From IMG/VR virus record IMGVR_UViG_3300048930_000112, positions 1 through 20,113 of that record: a DNA stretch of 20,113 nucleotides. One strand, given 5' to 3'. The notes beneath the pieces are model-generated. The model worked only from the letters and a program-made list of their open reading frames with translations. It ran no database searches and was not told where the DNA came from. This DNA comes from a virus. The first letter of the stretch is position 1. Each line of letters starts with the position of its first letter. A program made the position numbers and the translations under genes. Positions 1 through 7,528 of the stretch are shown in pieces.

Positions 1-102
1 CAAAACCTGCGCGTCGAGATAGCCGCGCTATACAGTGACCGCGCCAAGTTGGCGCATTTAGATAATCGTGTAAACGATATGGAGTTAGTATCATGGCTGT
101 AA
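1..102 (+). CDS. C-terminal end of an unidentified phage protein (partial)
   Basis: Frame 1 is open from the first base to a TAA at 100-102 and gives 33 residues, charged and helix-prone at first (LRVEIAALYSDRAKLAHLDN) and ending in SWL. The 5' part lies outside the window. The stop overlaps the ATG of the next gene by 10 nt, and the GGAG ribosome site of that gene sits inside this frame, which is the usual tight packing of phage late genes. Its place just before small virion proteins and ejection genes suggests a late structural or tail-associated protein, but nothing in the fragment identifies it. Confidence 0.6.
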   Translation, partial: QNLRVEIAALYSDRAKLAHLDNRVNDMELVSWL

Positions 103-467
103 GTCTCGTAGCAATCGCATCAAACGACCAGATTACCAACGTCGGGTTCGACGACGGGGACCCTGTTGACCTTTTGTACACGTCCACTGGCGGCGCGACG
201 CAGATCAACCAGATAACTGTGACCGTCAGCGCCACAACGCCATTGTGGGTGGCGTTCTGGATTATGCCGTCCGGCGGCTCGACATCTGGTGTTAAGCCCA
301 TATGGGCGCAACAGTGTACTGCGGCAGGCATCGTCGATTCACTGTATGGCACAACTATCATCAGCGGACTGCTGGGGCAGATCATCCCTGCCGGTGGCAC
401 GTTGTCGGTAGCCGCAGGCGTGACAAACGTGGGCTACGTCACCGCTTCGGGGATTAAAGTAACCTGA
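93..467 (+). CDS. Small beta-rich virion protein, function unknown
   Basis: A 124-residue protein rich in Gly, Thr, Val, Ser and Ala, with alternating hydrophobic/polar stretches (QINQITVTVSATTPLWVAFW, GGTLSVAAGVTNVGYVTASG) that predict a beta-sandwich. There is no signal peptide, membrane segment or catalytic motif. The ATG has a GGAG site 9 nt upstream, and the TGA stop shares one base with the next ATG, so the two genes are translationally coupled. Position before a carbohydrate-binding-like protein and the ejection cluster suggests a minor capsid decoration or tail protein; this is inference from context. I do not recognise a named family. Confidence 0.8.
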   Translation: MAVSLVAIASNDQITNVGFDDGDPVDLLYTSTGGATQINQITVTVSATTPLWVAFWIMPSGGSTSGVKPIWAQQCTAAGIVDSLYGTTIISGLLGQIIPAGGTLSVAAGVTNVGYVTASGIKVT

Positions 468-913
468 TGCCGGGGGATGTAGGTCGCTTCGCGGCACTAC
501 AGGACCGCCTAGACCGGGCGGTATTCCTGGGGCCGGAACTGCTACGCAACCCGAATTTTATCGGGGGCATAACAGGCGGCTGGACGAATGGCGCGGGATG
601 GTCGTCTGCGGGGTCTATCCTGACCGCTGCGACGGTTTCCACTGCGCTGACGCAGGCAGCGAGCAGCAGCATCATTGTCGCCGGGAAAACGTACAGGGTT
701 TGTTATCAAATCGTAACCCGTACAGCGGGAGATATCCGCTTCCAGTTTACAGGCGGCACAAACGATAACGCTACCGTGCGTGACTCGGTAGGTGTTTGGA
801 GCGAGGACATTACCATCACGCAGACCATCACCAGCGTGAGAATGATCAACGGCGGGACCGCATTCAGCGGGACGCTGTGCAACATCTCTGTGCGCGAAGT
901 GCTTTCGATATGA
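467..913 (+). CDS. Virion protein with a jelly-roll carbohydrate-binding-like fold
   Basis: 148 residues. After a short N-terminal helix (about 1-22) comes the pattern ELLRNPNFIGGITGGWTNGA, then alternating strands with aromatic positions (YRVCYQIVTRTAGDIRFQF), ending in SGTLCNISVREV. This 'N-F.. G. ..W... sG.. ... y.. i.. ..G. i.. ..gt.. ... disV.ev' pattern is typical of the beta-sandwich carbohydrate-binding domains attached to phage tail and capsid proteins. It probably displays a glycan-binding module on the particle. The start overlaps the preceding stop by one base (TGATG) and a Shine-Dalgarno-like AGGAG for the next gene follows its stop. Specific ligand and location are unknown. Confidence 0.8.
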   Translation: MPGDVGRFAALQDRLDRAVFLGPELLRNPNFIGGITGGWTNGAGWSSAGSILTAATVSTALTQAASSSIIVAGKTYRVCYQIVTRTAGDIRFQFTGGTNDNATVRDSVGVWSEDITITQTITSVRMINGGTAFSGTLCNISVREVLSI

Positions 914-926
914 TTAGGAGTACCCA

Positions 927-1892
927 ATGGGCTTTTTAAGTGACATAAGCGACAGCATTACCGGAAAGGGTGCTCAGAGGGCCGCTAAGAACGCTGGCCG
1001 CATGATGCAGCAGACTGCCGAGGAAGGGGCAGACCTGACTTCGCGGATGTACAACGACTATTCCGGCAGGCTTGATCCGTATGCAGCAGTCGGACAAGGT
1101 GGGCTTGCAGGAATGCAGGCGGGCGCGGCTGACAACAGTTACCAGAACTCTGTCGCGGGCTTGATGACCATCGCCAACACACCTTACCAGAACGTCCCGG
1201 GCTTTCAGGACGCATCTAAAGCAATGTCCCGCCAAGTGATGAGCAACAACGCGGCAAGGGGTAAACTTGGAAGTGGGAATGCCCTCATGGACCTCTTTAG
1301 AGAGAACGCCATGCTAGGCGAGGACTTGAAAAACTCCGCATTTACCCGAGGGTTGAACACCGCGCAGTTTAATGAAAACTCGCTCAACAACCGATTCAAC
1401 CGCTACGGCTCACTCGCAGACATGGGCTTCAACGCCGTGAACAACCAAGCGACTCTCGGAAGTAATGCGGTAGCCAACATCAACAACCTGCGAACAGGCG
1501 GCACGGCTGCTAATGCTGCCGGATTGATAGGCGCACAGAACGCCCGTGATGCGGGTGTCGGGAACATGATTCAGTTGGCTAGTATGGCGGCGGGGATGTA
1601 CGGCGGCGGCGCGGGTGCTGCTGGGGCAACGCCTCAAGTCGGGGCAATCACTGCGCCACAAAATGCCTCTATGTCGATGGGCTTCTCTGATGCGAGGCTG
1701 AAAACCAATATTAACCGCGTCGGCACCACCGAAGGCGGCAATGCGGTTTATACATGGGATTGGACGCCGGAAGGCAAGGCACTTGCGGGTAATCAGCCGA
1801 CAGTCGGCGTTATCGCGCAAGAGGTTAATCAGGACGCCGTAGTGGTTGGCTCCGATGGTTGGCTGCGCGTTGATTATGCGAGGGTACTCTAA
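927..1892 (+). CDS. Putative DNA ejection (internal virion) protein with C-terminal peptidase S74 domain
   Basis: 321 residues. The N-terminal part (about 1-200) is helical, Gln/Asn/Ala-rich and resembles the small ejection proteins packed in podovirus heads. A Gly/Ala-rich linker at about 205-245 precedes a C-terminal segment starting GFSDARLKTNI at S254-D255, with R257-L258-K259, and continuing through VYTWDWT, PTVGVIAQEV and DGWLRVDYARVL. That is the signature of the S74 intramolecular chaperone domain, which in tail spikes folds a trimer and then cleaves itself off at the Ser. By order and size this is a candidate counterpart of P22 gp7. AGGAG lies upstream of the ATG, and the stop overlaps the next start by one base. 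The domain call is strong; the ejection role is inferred from synteny. Confidence 0.85.
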   Translation: MGFLSDISDSITGKGAQRAAKNAGRMMQQTAEEGADLTSRMYNDYSGRLDPYAAVGQGGLAGMQAGAADNSYQNSVAGLMTIANTPYQNVPGFQDASKAMSRQVMSNNAARGKLGSGNALMDLFRENAMLGEDLKNSAFTRGLNTAQFNENSLNNRFNRYGSLADMGFNAVNNQATLGSNAVANINNLRTGGTAANAAGLIGAQNARDAGVGNMIQLASMAAGMYGGGAGAAGATPQVGAITAPQNASMSMGFSDARLKTNINRVGTTEGGNAVYTWDWTPEGKALAGNQPTVGVIAQEVNQDAVVVGSDGWLRVDYARVL

Positions 1893-3262
1893 TGCAAGGT
1901 AACGCACTAATCCCCCTGATGGGCGAGCCGATGAACCTTGCTCGCAATGTTGCCGGTGGCGCAGTTGCGGGCAATCAGTTAATGAGCCTGATTGAAGATC
2001 GCAAAATGGCACCGATGCGCCAACAGGCTGCGCAGATGGAAGTGGAAGCGGGCAAAATCACGCTATCCAAGGAAAAGGCCATTGAGCAACTCAGAAACGC
2101 TGCTATTGATGGTTCCTACATCCGCAGGGACTTGGCATCGGGCGACCTGAATACCGCTATCTCGAGAATGGAGCAACGCAACCGGCGCATTCTGGAAGCG
2201 GGCGGGGACAACCAGCACACGCAGCAGTGGCTATCCGCGCTGTCATCCCGCGACCCTGCACAGATTGAAGCAGTCGCCGCAGAGATGGAAGAAATCGAGC
2301 GGGCTTATCAGACGTATGGCGGCGGCACGGCAGTAACAGACCCGCGCACCAACAAAATGAAGGAACTGGAAGCCGCAGGCATTGCCCCTGGTTCGCCTGA
2401 GTACAAGCAGGCGGTGATGGGGCAGGCTCCCACCAATAAAATGCGAGAACTTGAGGCGGCAGGCATCATGCCCGGCACGCCAGAGTTCAGGCAGGCAATG
2501 ATGGGGTCTGGTGGCGCAACAGGTGACGCGCAGAAAGGCAGCACAAACATTGTTATGGTGGGCGAGCAGGCTTTTACCCTTGGCACTGTATTCGACCCGC
2601 AAGCCAAAACATGGAGCAATCAACTTGTGCCAATCGCCGATCCAACAGGGGCTGGCGGCAGGGTAGAGTTCCCCGGCAGTTCAGGCGTGGTGCCTTCACA
2701 ACGTCCTGACCAAAAATTCAGAGAAAGCACATCCACAGCAGCAGGCGCGGCAGCTATTGCGCGATCAGAGAAATACTTTGACCGTGTAGACGCAGCCAGA
2801 AGCACTATTGCCGGGATTGATGATGCTATTGCCGCAATAGATGCGGGCGCTAGCACAGGAACACTGATGCAATACCTGCCTTCACTTCGTGAATCATCCA
2901 AGCAGCTTGATGCGGCAGGTCGGCGCATGGGTCTTGACGTTGTTGGCTCTGTTACATTCGGAGCTTTGTCCGAGGGCGAACTGGCTTTAGCAATGGCTAC
3001 CGCGCTACCTACAAACATGGAGCCTCCGCAGTTGCGTGAGTGGCTGGTTAACAGGAAGGGCGCACAGACAAAACTTGCTGGATATCTTGAGTCAGCCGCG
3101 ATTTATCTCGGTATGGAGGACGAAAACGGCAAGCCGCATACCGTAGCTTCATGGAACAAAATGCAGAAGGATAAGAGAGAGCGCGGCCCCGGCACGCTGA
3201 TGGAAGATGCACAAGGCAATAAAGCATTAGTCTACCCTGACGGGACAGTGGAGGAGCAATAA
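1892..3262 (+). CDS. Putative DNA ejection protein (P22 gp20-like by position)
   Basis: 456 residues, almost entirely helical and Ala/Gln/Glu-rich with no membrane span or signal peptide, as expected for a protein stored in the capsid and ejected with the DNA. Residues 153-208 hold two tandem 28-residue copies beginning TNKMKELEAAGIAPGSPEYK and TNKMRELEAAGIMPGTPEFR. Residues 210-280 are a beta-like segment, followed by a long helical C-terminal half. The size (P22 gp20 is about 470 residues) and the place between an S74 protein and a 661-residue protein match the P22 7-20-16 order. TAATG overlaps link it to both neighbours. Exact homology to gp20 was not tested. Confidence 0.82.
   Translation: MQGNALIPLMGEPMNLARNVAGGAVAGNQLMSLIEDRKMAPMRQQAAQMEVEAGKITLSKEKAIEQLRNAAIDGSYIRRDLASGDLNTAISRMEQRNRRILEAGGDNQHTQQWLSALSSRDPAQIEAVAAEMEEIERAYQTYGGGTAVTDPRTNKMKELEAAGIAPGSPEYKQAVMGQAPTNKMRELEAAGIMPGTPEFRQAMMGSGGATGDAQKGSTNIVMVGEQAFTLGTVFDPQAKTWSNQLVPIADPTGAGGRVEFPGSSGVVPSQRPDQKFRESTSTAAGAAAIARSEKYFDRVDAARSTIAGIDDAIAAIDAGASTGTLMQYLPSLRESSKQLDAAGRRMGLDVVGSVTFGALSEGELALAMATALPTNMEPPQLREWLVNRKGAQTKLAGYLESAAIYLGMEDENGKPHTVASWNKMQKDKRERGPGTLMEDAQGNKALVYPDGTVEEQ
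2348..2515 (+). repeat. Tandem 84-bp duplication inside the ejection protein gene
   Basis: Two adjacent in-frame units, 2348-2431 and 2432-2515, each encode 28 residues with the shared pattern TNKM-[KR]-ELEAAGI-x-PG-[ST]-PE-[YF]-[KR]-QA-x-MG. The DNA copies differ mostly at third positions, so the duplication is old and kept at the protein level. Each unit looks like a small helical hairpin around a PG-x-PE turn. Confidence 0.9.
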
Positions 3263-5247
3263 TGGCTTTTGACCTGTCCACAGCAAGACCAGTACAAGGC
3301 CAAAAAAAGGGCGGCTTTGACCTGTCTACCGCAAAGCCTGTGCAGTCCGCACAATCAACCACGCAACCCGCCAACGCAGAAGATAGAGTGCCACCGAGCC
3401 TTCGCGGTGAAATACCGTTCAGCAGCGATACAAACCCGATAAAACAAACCCTGCAAGGTATGTCGTTAGGGTTTGCGGATGAGCTAGGCTCTGCCGCTGC
3501 CGCGCTCGCTGCGAAGGTCCGCGACCCACAAGGAGTGGATCTGCGAGAAGCCTACACAGATATCAGAGACACTGTGAGGTCACAGGATGACGCCTACCGG
3601 CAGGAAAATCCCGGCAAGGCACTGGCTTTTAATGTGTTAGGTGGCGGGCTTACCGCTGCGCCTGTTTTCAATTCGCTTAGGGGAGCGACTGTCGCTGGTG
3701 GTATATCCGGCGCGGGGTATAGCAATGAAACCACGCCGGGAGGATTGGCGATAGATACAGCAATCGGCGCGACTGCTGGTGCTGTTTTGCAAAAAGCGTT
3801 ACAGCTTGGCGGCAACTATGTACAGACCAAAATAGCCCAACGGGGCGGCATGGCGAACCTGTTGGACGAAACAGGGCAGATAAAGCCCGATATTATTGAT
3901 GCAGTTGAGGAGGGTGTAGCCAGCGGCAGGATTGCGGTAGATGAGGCTACGCAGACGATAGACGAACTACAAGGCTCGCTATCCCCAGAGGCTATGCGAC
4001 GTTACAACCTGTTTAAGCAGCGAGGCGTCACGCCACTTCGCGCAAATATTACCCAGGCTACCGACGATTTCAGGCAGCTACAGGATGGAGTGAAACAATC
4101 CGGCAAGTTAGCGGAGACGGTCGCAGAGCAAGACGAGCAAATGATTGGTGCTGTCAGGCAGGGTATTGATGATATCGCGCCACGCGCTACCAATGTGCAG
4201 GAAACCAATGCCAACGTGTTCAATGTGGTTGATAGCATCACAGGTGAATACGAGGACGTGGTAACTGCCGCCTATAAAACTGCGCGGGAGTCCCTGAGTG
4301 GGCAAAAAAATGTGCGGTACAGCAACTTGTTAAACAGGCTGCGTGAGAACATCGGCAACGAAACCAAAAGCGGCGGCATTATTTCGTCTATCCGGCAAGA
4401 GTTGAAGAATCGGGGCATTATGTCCAAAGGGTGGGCAGATGATCGCCTGACTGACGTGGAAACTGCCGAGGGCATTCGGCAGGCGCTCAATAAGCTATAC
4501 GACAAAAAGCAACCTTTCGGGAATATGGTTATCCGAGACCTGAAAGAAGCACTAGACGAGGATGTAGCGGCGGCGGCTGGGCCTGATGCCTTTAAAGGTG
4601 CTCGAGCTGCCAATGTGCGCCTGAAAACACTAATACAACGCAGCCGCAGGGACGCAAGGGATACAACGAACGGCGGTTTTCTTGAGGACGTACTAAACAA
4701 CAAAATTCCAGAGGAAAAGATTGTGCCCCGACTGCTGACTGGTCGAGATGATGATTTCCTGAAGTTCAAACAGTTTTTGCTTGAAGATGCGGGCGAAGGC
4801 GGCGCACAGGCGTGGAATGATGTTAAGGCGCATGTTTTGCGCGATGCCCTAGAGTCTGCAACGTCCACAATGGGCAAAGGTGAAAAAGGACAGATTCTGT
4901 TTAACAGCAGGCTTTTTGCTAACAGGTTGAACAACCTGAAAGCTACCAAAAAGTACAACAGTCTATTCTCTGCCCAAGAGCAAAAGATGATCGAGGACAT
5001 TACCGAGATAGGCTGGTTGAGAGTGCCGCAGCGATCTGTGCAGTCTGGTAGCGGGCCGACAGGATTTGCTGTTAATGAGTTGCGGCGGGATATTCTGAAC
5101 AGGCTGGACGGGAGCGGCGGGTTAATAGAGCGTGTGCTCGGTTACGCTGGCAGTCGGTCTGCGGAATCTGCGCAGCTTAATCCGTTAAAGCAGACAGCTA
5201 AGGCGATGGCGACAAAACCACCGCTAAAAACACCAAGTAAGCAATAA
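3262..5247 (+). CDS. Large putative DNA ejection protein (P22 gp16-like by position)
   Basis: 661 residues. The N-terminus has two copies of FDLSTA[RK]PVQ at residues 3-12 and 19-28. A Gly/Ala-rich hydrophobic region follows at about 118-185 (LAFNVLGGGLTAAPVF, GGLAIDTAIGATAGAVL), which could insert into the host membrane on ejection, and then a long charged helical part to the end. There is no signal peptide and no lytic transglycosylase motif that I could see. As the third and largest protein after two ejection-type genes it matches P22 gp16, which helps carry DNA across the inner membrane; this is inference from gene order and composition. GGAG lies 6 nt before the ATG. Its last 50 nt may be overlapped by a minus-strand gene. 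Confidence 0.82.
   Translation: MAFDLSTARPVQGQKKGGFDLSTAKPVQSAQSTTQPANAEDRVPPSLRGEIPFSSDTNPIKQTLQGMSLGFADELGSAAAALAAKVRDPQGVDLREAYTDIRDTVRSQDDAYRQENPGKALAFNVLGGGLTAAPVFNSLRGATVAGGISGAGYSNETTPGGLAIDTAIGATAGAVLQKALQLGGNYVQTKIAQRGGMANLLDETGQIKPDIIDAVEEGVASGRIAVDEATQTIDELQGSLSPEAMRRYNLFKQRGVTPLRANITQATDDFRQLQDGVKQSGKLAETVAEQDEQMIGAVRQGIDDIAPRATNVQETNANVFNVVDSITGEYEDVVTAAYKTARESLSGQKNVRYSNLLNRLRENIGNETKSGGIISSIRQELKNRGIMSKGWADDRLTDVETAEGIRQALNKLYDKKQPFGNMVIRDLKEALDEDVAAAAGPDAFKGARAANVRLKTLIQRSRRDARDTTNGGFLEDVLNNKIPEEKIVPRLLTGRDDDFLKFKQFLLEDAGEGGAQAWNDVKAHVLRDALESATSTMGKGEKGQILFNSRLFANRLNNLKATKKYNSLFSAQEQKMIEDITEIGWLRVPQRSVQSGSGPTGFAVNELRRDILNRLDGSGGLIERVLGYAGSRSAESAQLNPLKQTAKAMATKPPLKTPSKQ
3268..3345 (+). 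repeat. Imperfect repeat encoding two FDLSTA-x-PVQ peptides
   Basis: Positions 3268-3297 and 3316-3345 encode FDLSTARPVQ and FDLSTAKPVQ, 48 nt apart, at the extreme N-terminus of the large ejection protein. Such duplicated short N-terminal motifs could be docking or packaging signals. The DNA copies differ at several third positions. Confidence 0.8.
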
Positions 5248-5422
5248 AGGCAAAGCCGCCGATGCGTATGAAGTGTTTCAGAATGACGTGAACCACTCGT
5301 AAATAGCGTGTTTGGTCATCGTTTGGGGTGGAGTTTCTGGTTAACGCAACACACAGACAGTAGGCGCACAGAGCAGTAAAAAATGCGTTGACGGTTAGCA
5401 CAAGTAGAATTATTCCATCCAT
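5198..5422 (-). CDS. Possible two-TM membrane protein on the opposite strand
   Basis: This 74-residue frame fills the only sizeable gap in the late region (5248-5501) and overlaps the end of the ejection gene tail to tail by 50 nt. It has two convincing hydrophobic segments, about residues 2-25 (GIILLVLTVNAFFTALCAY) and 52-70 (GGFAFIAYLVFLAVVL), separated by a polar charged loop (TRNSTPNDDQTRYLRVV). I chose the ATG at 5422; a frame-matched GTG lies 18 nt upstream, and the longer frame to 5503 would read through the terminator-like hairpin. No good ribosome site is visible. It could be a superinfection-exclusion or lysis-related membrane protein, or chance. Coding is moderately likely; the function is not known. 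Confidence 0.4.
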   Translation of the reverse strand: MDGIILLVLTVNAFFTALCAYCLCVALTRNSTPNDDQTRYLRVVHVILKHFIRIGGFAFIAYLVFLAVVLSPSP

Positions 5423-5460
5423 GCCAAACCATAGCACAGCGCCCCAATTGTTGAAATAAC

Positions 5461-5481
5461 GGACACTCCCAAGGAGTGTCC
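5461..5481 (+). terminator. Perfect 9-bp hairpin before the tail-fibre gene
   Basis: GGACACTCC (5461-5469) and GGAGTGTCC (5473-5481) pair perfectly around a CAA loop, followed on the plus strand by TTGATTTAT. The stem is strong but the U-run is broken, so it may be a partial terminator after the ejection genes, or an RNA-processing or stabilising hairpin. On the minus strand it is followed by GTTATTTC, so weak bidirectional action is possible. The next gene's GGAG site begins 9 nt after it. Confidence 0.6.
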
Positions 5482-5501
5482 TTGATTTATGGAGTTTAAT
5501 C

Positions 5502-6236
5502 ATGGCCTACCGCCAAGCCAGTACCTTTGTCCCTCAGTACGTCGATGCCAACGGCGTTCCTCTGAACAGCGGGACTATCTCCGCATTCATTGCCGGGACC
5601 ACTACCGCTACCCCGATGTACAGCGATATTGATGGAACTTCCGCAGGTTCGATTATCACCCTGAATGCCAGGGGCGAGCCTGAAGTCAGCGGCAACACGA
5701 TAATGATCTGGCTCAGCGATGCGATTAACTACAAATTCGTGCTCAAAGACTCAAGCGGGGCGGTGATATGGACGATTGACGATATCGGGGTCGAGGACGC
5801 CAATATTTACGGGCAGTTGTACAGCTCTGGAAACGCCACGGCAGATGCGTCTGTTACGTCCACGCCTTCGCGTGTAGTGGAGGGTTGGACCGCTAACGGC
5901 TCAAGCAACCTGATTACCCCAAGCTATGCAGCGGGGACGCTGACCGTGCCTGCCGGTGGTGCCGGGACGTACCGGGTTAGCTGTCATTTCGGGTGGACCG
6001 GGACCGCAAGCAAGACATGGGTATTTTACCTGTACAAGAACACTGCGACGCCGTTCGGCGAGGCCGGTAGTGCTACGGAATCATTAGGCATTCCATCGCA
6101 GTTTGTAACTGCTTTCGGTGGCTGTGCTTCGCTCGCAGCCGGTGACACGGTGAGCCTGTACGTCAAATCTACCGATGGCGGGACTTCGTTCACGATGGCT
6201 TATGGTGAGCTATTCATGCAGCGAATCGGTGCGTAA
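5502..6236 (+). CDS. Short tail-fibre-like protein with C1q/TNF-like C-terminal domain
   Basis: 244 residues. Residues 8-98 follow the N-terminal pattern common to podovirus tail fibres and spikes: FVPQYVDANGVPLNSGTISA, IITLNARGEPE, then IWLSDAINYKFVLKDSSGAV and WTIDDI, which binds the fibre to the virion. Residues about 110-244 form a beta-sandwich resembling C1q/TNF-type receptor-binding heads (TYRVSCHFGWTG, WVFYLYKN, SLAAGDTVSLYVKS, YGELFMQRIG). It lacks the long beta-helix of enzymatic tail spikes, so it is probably a non-enzymatic adsorption protein. A GGAG site precedes the ATG by 8 nt, after a strong hairpin. The following gene starts on the last base of its stop codon. Confidence 0.82.
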   Translation: MAYRQASTFVPQYVDANGVPLNSGTISAFIAGTTTATPMYSDIDGTSAGSIITLNARGEPEVSGNTIMIWLSDAINYKFVLKDSSGAVIWTIDDIGVEDANIYGQLYSSGNATADASVTSTPSRVVEGWTANGSSNLITPSYAAGTLTVPAGGAGTYRVSCHFGWTGTASKTWVFYLYKNTATPFGEAGSATESLGIPSQFVTAFGGCASLAAGDTVSLYVKSTDGGTSFTMAYGELFMQRIGA

Positions 6237-6361
6237 TGGACGCTGAGGCGCTCGACTGCTTGCATCGAATAGCCTTGGCGCTTGAGTCAATGAACCGGCA
6301 TCTATTCCAGATCAACGAAATGATTCAGGACGCTGTTGAAGCGCAGGCCGAGGAGGAATAA
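6236..6361 (+). CDS. Small 41-residue helical protein ahead of the holin
   Basis: The ATG shares a base with the TAA of the tail gene (TAATG), and the TAA at 6359-6361 is followed immediately by the holin GTG. The product is 41 residues, begins MDAEALDCLHRIALALESMN, and ends in an acidic tail (EAQAEEE). It looks like one amphipathic helix with heptad-like Leu/Ile/Met spacing and no membrane span. Its last codons carry the AGGAGG ribosome site of the holin, so its translation may control holin expression. Small coiled-coil proteins are common at this place in phage lysis modules. Function unknown. Confidence 0.75.
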   Translation: MDAEALDCLHRIALALESMNRHLFQINEMIQDAVEAQAEEE

Positions 6362-6775
6362 GTGACTAACCCATTCACATCCATTGTAGGCGCTCTGATT
6401 GCCCCGGTAACAAGTCTGATTAGTGAGGCCATCACCGACAAGGATAAGGCAGCGGAAATCGCGTACAAGGTCGCTACGATGGCCGCAGAGCACGCGCACG
6501 CCGAGGTATTGGCCCAAATCGAATTAAATAAGGTTGAGGCGGCTACAGGCTCGCTATGGGTGGGCGGCTGGCGCCCCGGTTGCGGGTGGGTATGTGTTGC
6601 AGCGATGGCGATGAACTTTCTTGTTATCCCGATTTTTGGGCCTGTAATCGAGGCATATACCCGCATGGACATGGTGCCTCTTCAGATGGGCGAAATGATG
6701 CCGATCCTGTTGGGCATGTTGGGACTGACCGCCGCAAGAACCTACGAAAAGCAGCAGGGCGTGGCTAAGCCATGA
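6362..6775 (+). CDS. Holin, 3-TM (gene-transfer-agent type) family
   Basis: 137 residues starting with GTG, with an AGGAGG site 7 nt upstream. Hydrophobic segments lie at about 5-24 (FTSIVGALIAPVTSLISEAI), 74-98 (CGWVCVAAMAMNFLVIPIF) and 109-126 (MMPILLGMLGLTAAR). The charged helix between the first two and the conserved GSLWVGGWRPGCGW stretch ahead of the second membrane segment, together with the closing GLTAARTYEK, are the hallmarks of the three-TM holin family. It should form inner-membrane lesions at lysis time and release the endolysin encoded 100 nt downstream. The stop overlaps the next ATG (ATGA), part of a tight lysis cassette. Confidence 0.88.
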   Translation: MTNPFTSIVGALIAPVTSLISEAITDKDKAAEIAYKVATMAAEHAHAEVLAQIELNKVEAATGSLWVGGWRPGCGWVCVAAMAMNFLVIPIFGPVIEAYTRMDMVPLQMGEMMPILLGMLGLTAARTYEKQQGVAKP

Positions 6776-6873
6776 GAACCGCAAAAGCCGCAGCGTTCAT
6801 TGTGCTCGCCGCAGTCTCTGTCATCATCATTTCAGTTGTTTGGGCTATTTCGGCATTGGTGGTGCAGCTATGA
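6772..6873 (+). CDS. 33-residue single-TM peptide in the lysis cassette
   Basis: An ATG overlapping the holin stop (ATGA) opens a 33-codon frame whose TGA overlaps the endolysin ATG (again ATGA). The peptide has a basic N-terminus (MRTAKAA) and one long hydrophobic stretch (AFIVLAAVSVIIISVVWAIS), so it is an N-in single-span membrane peptide. It has no Cys lipobox, so it is not an Rz1-type spanin. Position between holin and muramidase suggests a holin partner, an antiholin or a signal-anchor-like helper for the endolysin; none of these is proven. The four-base overlaps at both ends argue that it is translated. Confidence 0.75.
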   Translation: MRTAKAAAFIVLAAVSVIIISVVWAISALVVQL

Positions 6874-7334
6874 CAATCTTCCATGGCAAACAAGCCTGTG
6901 ACGCTCTGGAGGCCAAAGAGGGCATCCTGCTGACCGATATGGAGCGCAGGGTGGTCATGGTCGAAGGGTATGCCACAGAGCCATACAAGGACACGAAAGG
7001 CATCCTAACATCCGGTGTCGGACAAACGGGTATTTGGCTTGATAAGCCCTTCCGTGATTCATTTAACCACCACGCTGATAGGTGTGCTGCACGGTTTCCT
7101 GATTGGCGGTTATTCCCGTCATATCTCAAAACAGAGTTGGTGCAGAGTGACTACCGTGGCGATTTAGGCTTATCCCCGAAAGCCTGCGAGCACGTCCGTA
7201 ACGGGCGATGGGAGGTCGCTGCCGGGGAGTTCCTTGATAATGCAGAATACCGGAACCCATCAACACCCGAAGGCATCAAGAAGCGTCTACGTGCGCTTCA
7301 TTACGCGCTTATGCTTCGGGCGATGCAGGGCTAG
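6870..7334 (+). CDS. Endolysin, T4-type lysozyme (N-acetylmuramidase)
   Basis: 154 residues from the ATG that overlaps the preceding TGA; an in-frame ATG 30 nt earlier lies inside the membrane-peptide gene and is less likely. The catalytic signature of T4-type (GH24) lysozymes is present with exact spacing: E32, eight residues, D41, five residues, T47, within EGYATEPYKDTKGILTSGVG. The family hydrolyses the MurNAc-GlcNAc bond of peptidoglycan. No signal peptide or transmembrane anchor is visible, so export should depend on the upstream holin. The C-terminal half is helical and ends ALHYALMLRAMQG. It is the last gene of the late block and converges with the minus-strand operon eight bases later. 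Confidence 0.93.
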   Translation: MTIFHGKQACDALEAKEGILLTDMERRVVMVEGYATEPYKDTKGILTSGVGQTGIWLDKPFRDSFNHHADRCAARFPDWRLFPSYLKTELVQSDYRGDLGLSPKACEHVRNGRWEVAAGEFLDNAEYRNPSTPEGIKKRLRALHYALMLRAMQG

Positions 7335-7341
7335 GCATCCT

Positions 7342-7434
7342 TCATTGGTAGACGCCAACGCTAAAAAACCAGACCAAGCCGTATACAAACACGCCTACTG
7401 CCGCAATAAATAACAAATCAGAAACAGCGTCCAT
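7342..7434 (-). CDS. 30-residue single-TM peptide at the end of the leftward operon
   Basis: An ATG at 7434, preceded by an excellent AGGAGG ribosome site, opens a 30-codon frame to a TGA. The product starts MDAVSDLLFIAAVGVFVYGL and continues VWFFSVGVYQ, a single membrane span with a short acidic N-terminus. It lies downstream of tRNA-Trp and stops 7 nt from the convergent endolysin stop. The strong ribosome site and the clean hydrophobic composition argue for a real small membrane protein; no homologue is recognised. Confidence 0.6.
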   Translation of the reverse strand: MDAVSDLLFIAAVGVFVYGLVWFFSVGVYQ

Positions 7435-7452
7435 AACTCCTCCTGTTAATGG

Positions 7453-7528
<76 letters not shown>

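Noticed and set aside
1410-2012. Minus-strand 200-residue frame
   Set aside because: Shadow of the S74 and gp20-like genes; Arg/His/Cys-rich with no coherent pattern.
4272-5000. Long minus-strand frame (242 residues) opposite the large ejection gene
   Set aside because: Ser/Arg/Leu-rich composition typical of an antisense shadow, no ribosome site, fully inside a confident gene.
5423-5503. Longer start (5503) for the minus-strand membrane frame
   Set aside because: Would translate through the perfect hairpin and begin opposite the tail gene start; added residues look non-coding.
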